This document shows positions 60,179-64,000 of a DNA stretch of 64,000 nt, in pieces. The stretch's first letter is position 1; each line of letters starts with the position of its first letter. The position numbers and the translations under genes are program-made. The notes below the pieces were generated by a model. The model saw only the letters and a list, made by a program, of their open reading frames with translations. It did no database searches and was not told where the DNA came from. This DNA is from JBICHN01 sp043101845. Its GTDB lineage: Bacteria > Planctomycetota > Phycisphaerae > Phycisphaerales > UBA5793. The stretch covers positions 62,001 to 126,000 of the forward strand of contig JBICHN010000011.1 of assembly GCA_043101845.1 (NCBI GenBank), given 5' to 3'.

Positions 60179-61153
60179 TCACAACCCGACGACATTCGTC
60201 ATCGCGCACGAGCTCACATCGAGCGCCTGCACGACGCCGCCGCAGGCGGCCGGCGGGGCGGCGCCGGTGAAGGTCGCGACGCCGCTCGCGTCGGCTGACT
60301 GAATCTGCACGAGAATCGCCGTCGCGTTGAGACCGGTCACCGTGCCGGCGCACGGGTTTCCGTTCGGGATCGCGACCGATCCCGCGGCGTGGGCGTAGAG
60401 GAGCGCGACATTTCCGCCGGGCGTCGCGCCGGTCACCGACGCGGTCACCTGACCCGGGCAACTCCCGTTGATCGAAAGCGACGGCCCTCCGGCCGCGCCG
60501 GTCGAAAGCCACTCGGCGACATTGCCGGCGAAGACGGCGCCGTCGAGTGTGTTCCACCGCTTGTCTTCGAAGACATTGACATCGAGGACGCTCAAGGCAT
60601 TCTGCGATCCGTCGCCGTCCCAGACCGTGACCGCGGGAATGGTGAAGAGCGAGAGCCCGCCGAGCGCGGCGCCGCAGTCCGGAAGTTCGATCGAAGTGAC
60701 ATTGTCGGTAATCGGTGGAAACGGGTTGAGCACCGTCGCCACGCCGTCGCGTTCACCGAGATAGGAGCCGCCCACGACGGCGAGGAACGATTCGTTCCAC
60801 ACGGTCCAGAGGTTGTTCTCGCCGATGAACAGGACGCGGCGTCCGGTGTCGATGTAATCGGCCAGGTTCGACTGCTCCGTCGGGCTCAGCGCGGCGCCCC
60901 ACGCCCGAATCTGGATCATGATCGCGTCATATTGGAGCATTTCGGTCAGGTCAGAGAGGTCGGTGATGATCGTCACGGAATCGAACCGCGCATCGATCTC
61001 GGCGGAGAAGTTGTCGTAGCGTTCGTCGCCGTACCCGAACCCGAAGCCGTGACCCTCTTCGGTCGCCGCGAGCGACTGGGCGAACGCAGGACAGGCGAAG
61101 AGCGCGGCGATAACCGCGGCGACGAGTCGGCGGGATCGTTCAACCTGACGCAT
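60179..61153 (-). CDS. Secreted protein, paralogue 2 of a tandem pair
   Basis: Same architecture as the downstream neighbour: signal peptide (SRRLVAAVIAALFACPAFA), then RFDSVTIITDLSDLTEMLQY, NLADYIDTGRRVLFIGENN, SLFTIPAVTVWDGDGSQNAL and the C-terminal CPGQVTASVTGATPGGNVAL, AAGSVAIPNGNPCAGTVTGL and ALDVSSCAMTNVVGL. GAAGGAG precedes the ATG at 61153. The two genes probably arose by tandem duplication. In-gene repeats of the GATPGG...CAGT module suggest a small all-beta fold at the C-terminus. Confidence 0.85.
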   Translation of the reverse strand: MRQVERSRRLVAAVIAALFACPAFAQSLAATEEGHGFGFGYGDERYDNFSAEIDARFDSVTIITDLSDLTEMLQYDAIMIQIRAWGAALSPTEQSNLADYIDTGRRVLFIGENNLWTVWNESFLAVVGGSYLGERDGVATVLNPFPPITDNVTSIELPDCGAALGGLSLFTIPAVTVWDGDGSQNALSVLDVNVFEDKRWNTLDGAVFAGNVAEWLSTGAAGGPSLSINGSCPGQVTASVTGATPGGNVALLYAHAAGSVAIPNGNPCAGTVTGLNATAILVQIQSADASGVATFTGAAPPAACGGVVQALDVSSCAMTNVVGL

Positions 61154-61430
61154 CGATCTCTCCTTCGTTCGGACCGGCCGGCGCCTGGCCAATGCCGGCG
61201 CACTTCTTCTCAATAACCGAATCCGGCCCGGCCTTCCAGCGCAAACTGCGCTTCGGCCCTCGGGGCGTGACCGGATTGAGGGGAATCGCGGGTCGGCGGA
61301 CGGGTCTGCTCATTTCGGCGGCGGAGTGGCGGCGTATTGTTTCCATCGCGGCGCCGGCGGGCGGTGGGTGGAGCCCGCGGTCCCGCTCGTCCGGATTCCG
61401 ATTGTGTTCGTCCCGGGAGGGGATTGATCG

Positions 61431-63326
61431 ATGTTCATTACGCGCAAGATCGGGAAGTTCTTTCGAGGCAAGGCGACGCCGCTGCAGATCATGCTCGCCG
61501 CGGCGCTCGGCGCGATGGTCGGTTTCACGCCGGGCTTTATGCCGGCGCCCGGCCTCAACCTCACGCTCATCGCGCTGCTCATCGTTCTGAACGCGAACCT
61601 GCTCGTCGCGGGCGCTGTGGGCCTGCTCGCGCTCGCCGTGGCGATTCCGCTCGCGCCGATTACCTTCGCGATCGGTCGGTTCTTCCTCGATGGACCGACG
61701 CAGCCGCTCTTCAAGTCGCTCATCAACGCGCCGGTCTTCGCGTGGTTCGGGTTCGACTACTACCTCGTGACGGGCGGAATGTTCCTTGGTCTGCTCTTCG
61801 GACTCGTGGTCGGTTACCTGCTCATCCGGGCGCTCGCCACGTTCCGACGGAAGATGGCGTCGCTCGAGGAGGGGTCGGACCGCTACAAGCGGTTCGCCGG
61901 GAAGTGGTGGGCTCGCGTCCTCACCTTCGTCTTCATCGGTGGCGGGCACGGCAAGGCGAAGTACGCCGATCTCATGAAGAAGCGTTTCGGCAATCCGATC
62001 CGGCCACTCGGCGTCGTGTTCGTCGCGCTTGTCGCCGGACTGCTCTACATCGGATCGATCTGGTTCAGCGAGCCGGTCGTCACGGCGCTCACGAAGACGC
62101 AACTCGAGCGGGCGAACGGTGCGACAGTCGACCTCGAAAGCGCCGACCTCGACATTGGGGGCGCCTCATTCATCATGGTGAACCTCGCCATGGCCGATCC
62201 GAACGCGCTCGAGACGAACATTCTGGAGACGAAGCGCGTCGAAATGAATGTCGACACGCGTGACCTGCTGCGCAAGCGGATCACGGTCGAGCGCGCCCAG
62301 CTTACGGACGCGGCGAGCGGCTCGACGCGGAAGACGCCCGGGCGGATCATTGGCCCGCCGTTCGATCCGCCGCCGAGCCAGGAGGAGGAGCCGACGCTTC
62401 CGGGCGAAAAGACGATTGAAGACTACATCGAGCAGGCGGAAGAGTGGAAGGAGCGCCTCGAGCAGGTGCGCCGCTGGCTCGAGAAGATTTCCGAATCGCG
62501 CGAGCCGGCGGACGACTCGATTCCGCCTGACGAGCGCGAGAAGGAAACGCTCGAGGAGCGTCTCAAGCGGGAGATTCGCACGCTCGGGTATTCGCGGGTT
62601 CGCGCGAGCCATCTCGTCGACGAGGCGCCCACGCTTCTCGTGCGTGAGCTGCTCGTCGAAGGATTGAGGGCCGAACAGCTCAACGGTGAGATCGTCGATG
62701 TGACCGGGCGAAACCTGTCGACGCATCCGGATCTCGTCGCCGAGGCGCCGGAGATCGAAGTGCGCACGCGCGATACGGACACGATGCGCTTCTACGCCAT
62801 GTTCGCGGAAGCGGCGGGGGTGTCCGGTTCAAATGTGCTCGAAGCGCGCTATGCCGGCCTGCCGGTCGACCGCGCCATGGCGGCGCTTCGCCTGCCCGAT
62901 GGCGCCACGCCGCTCCAGGGCGGGACGATGACGCTCGAGATCGACGGGGAGTTTCAGACGCGAAACGGTGGATGGGTCGAGTTCCCGCTCATGGTGCAAC
63001 TCGCGAACACGACGCTTGTCATGCCGGGCGGCGACACCGCCCCGCTTGATGCGCTTGAAGTCCCGATCGGCTTACGAGGGCCGTTCTCGTCGCCGCGCAT
63101 CGCATTCGATGACGACACCTTCTCGAACGCGCTCGTCGAGGCGGGCAAGGCCCAGCTCGCGCAGCGCTTCGACGAGGAAGTCGGCGCGAAGGTGGATGAG
63201 GTGAAAGACGAGATCGGGAAGAAGATCGGCGACGAGGTCGGCGAGGAAGCGAACAAGCTCCTCGAGGGCGTCTTCGGCGGCGACAAGGACGACAAGAAGA
63301 AAAAGAAGAAGAAGGACCAGCCCTGA
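61431..63326 (+). CDS. TIGR03546/TIGR03545 fusion membrane protein
   Basis: The 631-residue protein joins two units that are often separate neighbours. The N-terminal ~165 residues (FFRGKATPLQIMLAAALGAM, GFTPGFMPAPGLNLTLIALL and further helices) match TIGR03546/DUF2062-like membrane proteins. From about residue 200, one helix (VFVALVAGLLYIGSIWFSEP) leads to a long AsmA-like TIGR03545 portion, with charged coiled coil (KTIEDYIEQAEEWKERLEQV) and a beta-rich end, finishing in a lysine run. Probably anchored to the inner membrane with a large periplasmic part. Function unknown. Confidence 0.8.
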   Translation: MFITRKIGKFFRGKATPLQIMLAAALGAMVGFTPGFMPAPGLNLTLIALLIVLNANLLVAGAVGLLALAVAIPLAPITFAIGRFFLDGPTQPLFKSLINAPVFAWFGFDYYLVTGGMFLGLLFGLVVGYLLIRALATFRRKMASLEEGSDRYKRFAGKWWARVLTFVFIGGGHGKAKYADLMKKRFGNPIRPLGVVFVALVAGLLYIGSIWFSEPVVTALTKTQLERANGATVDLESADLDIGGASFIMVNLAMADPNALETNILETKRVEMNVDTRDLLRKRITVERAQLTDAASGSTRKTPGRIIGPPFDPPPSQEEEPTLPGEKTIEDYIEQAEEWKERLEQVRRWLEKISESREPADDSIPPDEREKETLEERLKREIRTLGYSRVRASHLVDEAPTLLVRELLVEGLRAEQLNGEIVDVTGRNLSTHPDLVAEAPEIEVRTRDTDTMRFYAMFAEAAGVSGSNVLEARYAGLPVDRAMAALRLPDGATPLQGGTMTLEIDGEFQTRNGGWVEFPLMVQLANTTLVMPGGDTAPLDALEVPIGLRGPFSSPRIAFDDDTFSNALVEAGKAQLAQRFDEEVGAKVDEVKDEIGKKIGDEVGEEANKLLEGVFGGDKDDKKKKKKKDQP

Positions 63327-63446
63327 TCCGATCGCGCGGGCGCCGTGGGTCGGGGCGCCGTCGGTCGCTCCGCGGATGGTCGGGCCATACGCTGCAGGCG
63401 TCGCCGGAGTTCTCTGGCGATCGACCGGCTGGAGGCGTGTCCCCCG

Positions 63447-64000
63447 TTGAAGAGCGTGACGCTGCGAGATCGACTGCCGCGACCCGCTGCGCGGTGGACG
63501 CGGTCGTTCGGCCTGAGCATTCTCGTCGGACTCATCGCGGGCGTCGCCGCGGCGGCGCTCGAGAAGGTCATCGAGATCGGATCGGACGAACTCGTCGGCG
63601 GATTCACGCACCTCGGGCGCGGCTACATCGGCGTCTTCGACTGGGGGGTGCTGCTCCTCCCCGCGGCGGGATGTCTCGTCGCCGGGCTTGGCGTCATGCT
63701 CTTTGCGCGAAGTTCGCCGGGGCACGGCGTCGATCAGCTCACCCGCGCGTTTCACCGCGAGATGGGACGCATGCCGGTCATCGGACCTGCGGTGAAAGCG
63801 GTCGGCGCCGCGCTCGTTATTTCCTGCGGCGGGTCGGCGGGGCCGGAAGGCACGACCGCGGCGCTCGGCGCGGGGATCGGCTCGACGCTCGGAAGAATCT
63901 TCCCGATCACGCCCCACGAGCGGCGCATTCTGCTCGTCGCCGGGTGCGCCGCGGGCATCGGCGCCATCTTCCGCTGTCCGCTCGGCGGCGCGCTCTTCGC
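63447..64000 (+). CDS. ClC-family chloride channel/antiporter (partial, runs off window end)
   Basis: The frame, read from a TTG at 63447 with GGAGG 11 nt upstream, gives 184 residues open to the window end. It has a first helix (FGLSILVGLIAGVAAAALEK), the selectivity motif GGSAGPEG (family GSxGPEG) and the helix with GIGAIFRCPLGGALF (family GxFxxPxGG). ClC proteins move chloride or exchange Cl-/H+. The N-terminus uses a TTG that is uncertain (a GTG at 63456 is possible). C-terminal part missing. Confidence 0.88.
   Translation, partial: MKSVTLRDRLPRPAARWTRSFGLSILVGLIAGVAAAALEKVIEIGSDELVGGFTHLGRGYIGVFDWGVLLLPAAGCLVAGLGVMLFARSSPGHGVDQLTRAFHREMGRMPVIGPAVKAVGAALVISCGGSAGPEGTTAALGAGIGSTLGRIFPITPHERRILLVAGCAAGIGAIFRCPLGGALF

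Overview
The window is a high-GC bacterial chromosome segment with no rRNA and one tRNA. It probably belongs to a planctomycete of the class Phycisphaerae or a close relative. The reasons are the gene families present (secreted proteins sharing a Cys-containing C-terminal module, an SU10-type capsid cluster, DUF1206, a tricorn protease, a TIGR03546/TIGR03545 fusion) and dispersed intergenic repeats of a kind I remember from planctomycete genomes. The assignment is inference; no phylogenetic marker was compared. Throughout the window the tetranucleotide ACGT is almost absent, with codon choice bent around it.

Region 1 (1-6761, all minus strand) holds phage head genes in morphogenetic order: SPP1-type portal, scaffold-like protein, SU10/DUF5309 major capsid protein, a structural protein and a small membrane protein cut by the window start. 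They are interrupted and flanked by repeat-rich non-coding DNA, including a six-copy ~57 bp array in which nearly every unit carries a perfect hairpin. No terminase is visible.

Region 2 (6.8-13 kb, plus strand) has tilS, a degenerate receiver protein, a three-gene ABC transporter locus (ATPase, permease with a His/Asp/Glu-rich loop, DUF3299 protein) that resembles zinc transport loci, and a four-domain S1 protein. A repeat island follows, then DUF1206, a small Cys-rich protein, hflX and an FMN reductase. Heptanucleotide (AGATYTG)n arrays sit at several gene ends.

Region 3 (17.7-29.7 kb) carries a signalling operon (histidine kinase, single-domain receiver, receiver-GGDEF), the rplK-rplA-rplJ-rplL operon ending in a strong terminator without rpoBC, then pgi, an Mrp-type ATPase, coupled thyA-folA, and an Nfu-N protein.

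Region 4 (29.7-42 kb) is accessory in character: an AGCS symporter with a large soluble insertion, two SnoaL-like proteins, a patch with a frameshifted integron-integrase-like relic beside a cassette-like gene, a four-helix-bundle gene, tRNA-Pro(GGG), two DUF1801 proteins, an arsR-arsM operon with an operator and apparently leaderless transcript, and a MarR/protoglobin/thioredoxin-like operon under a perfect 23 bp palindrome. A heme oxygenase operon lies behind a Fur-box-like site.

Region 5 (42-64 kb) has YwqG-like, membrane, flavin disulfide-reductase-like, PGPGW, pyrophosphatase, secreted, EEP-nuclease and Gfo/Idh/MocA genes, a CHASE-like/PAS/GGDEF/EAL protein, a tricorn-type protease with inserted domains and a neighbouring regulator, bleomycin-hydrolase-type PepC, two tandem secreted paralogues, the TIGR03546/TIGR03545 fusion and the start of a ClC channel gene.
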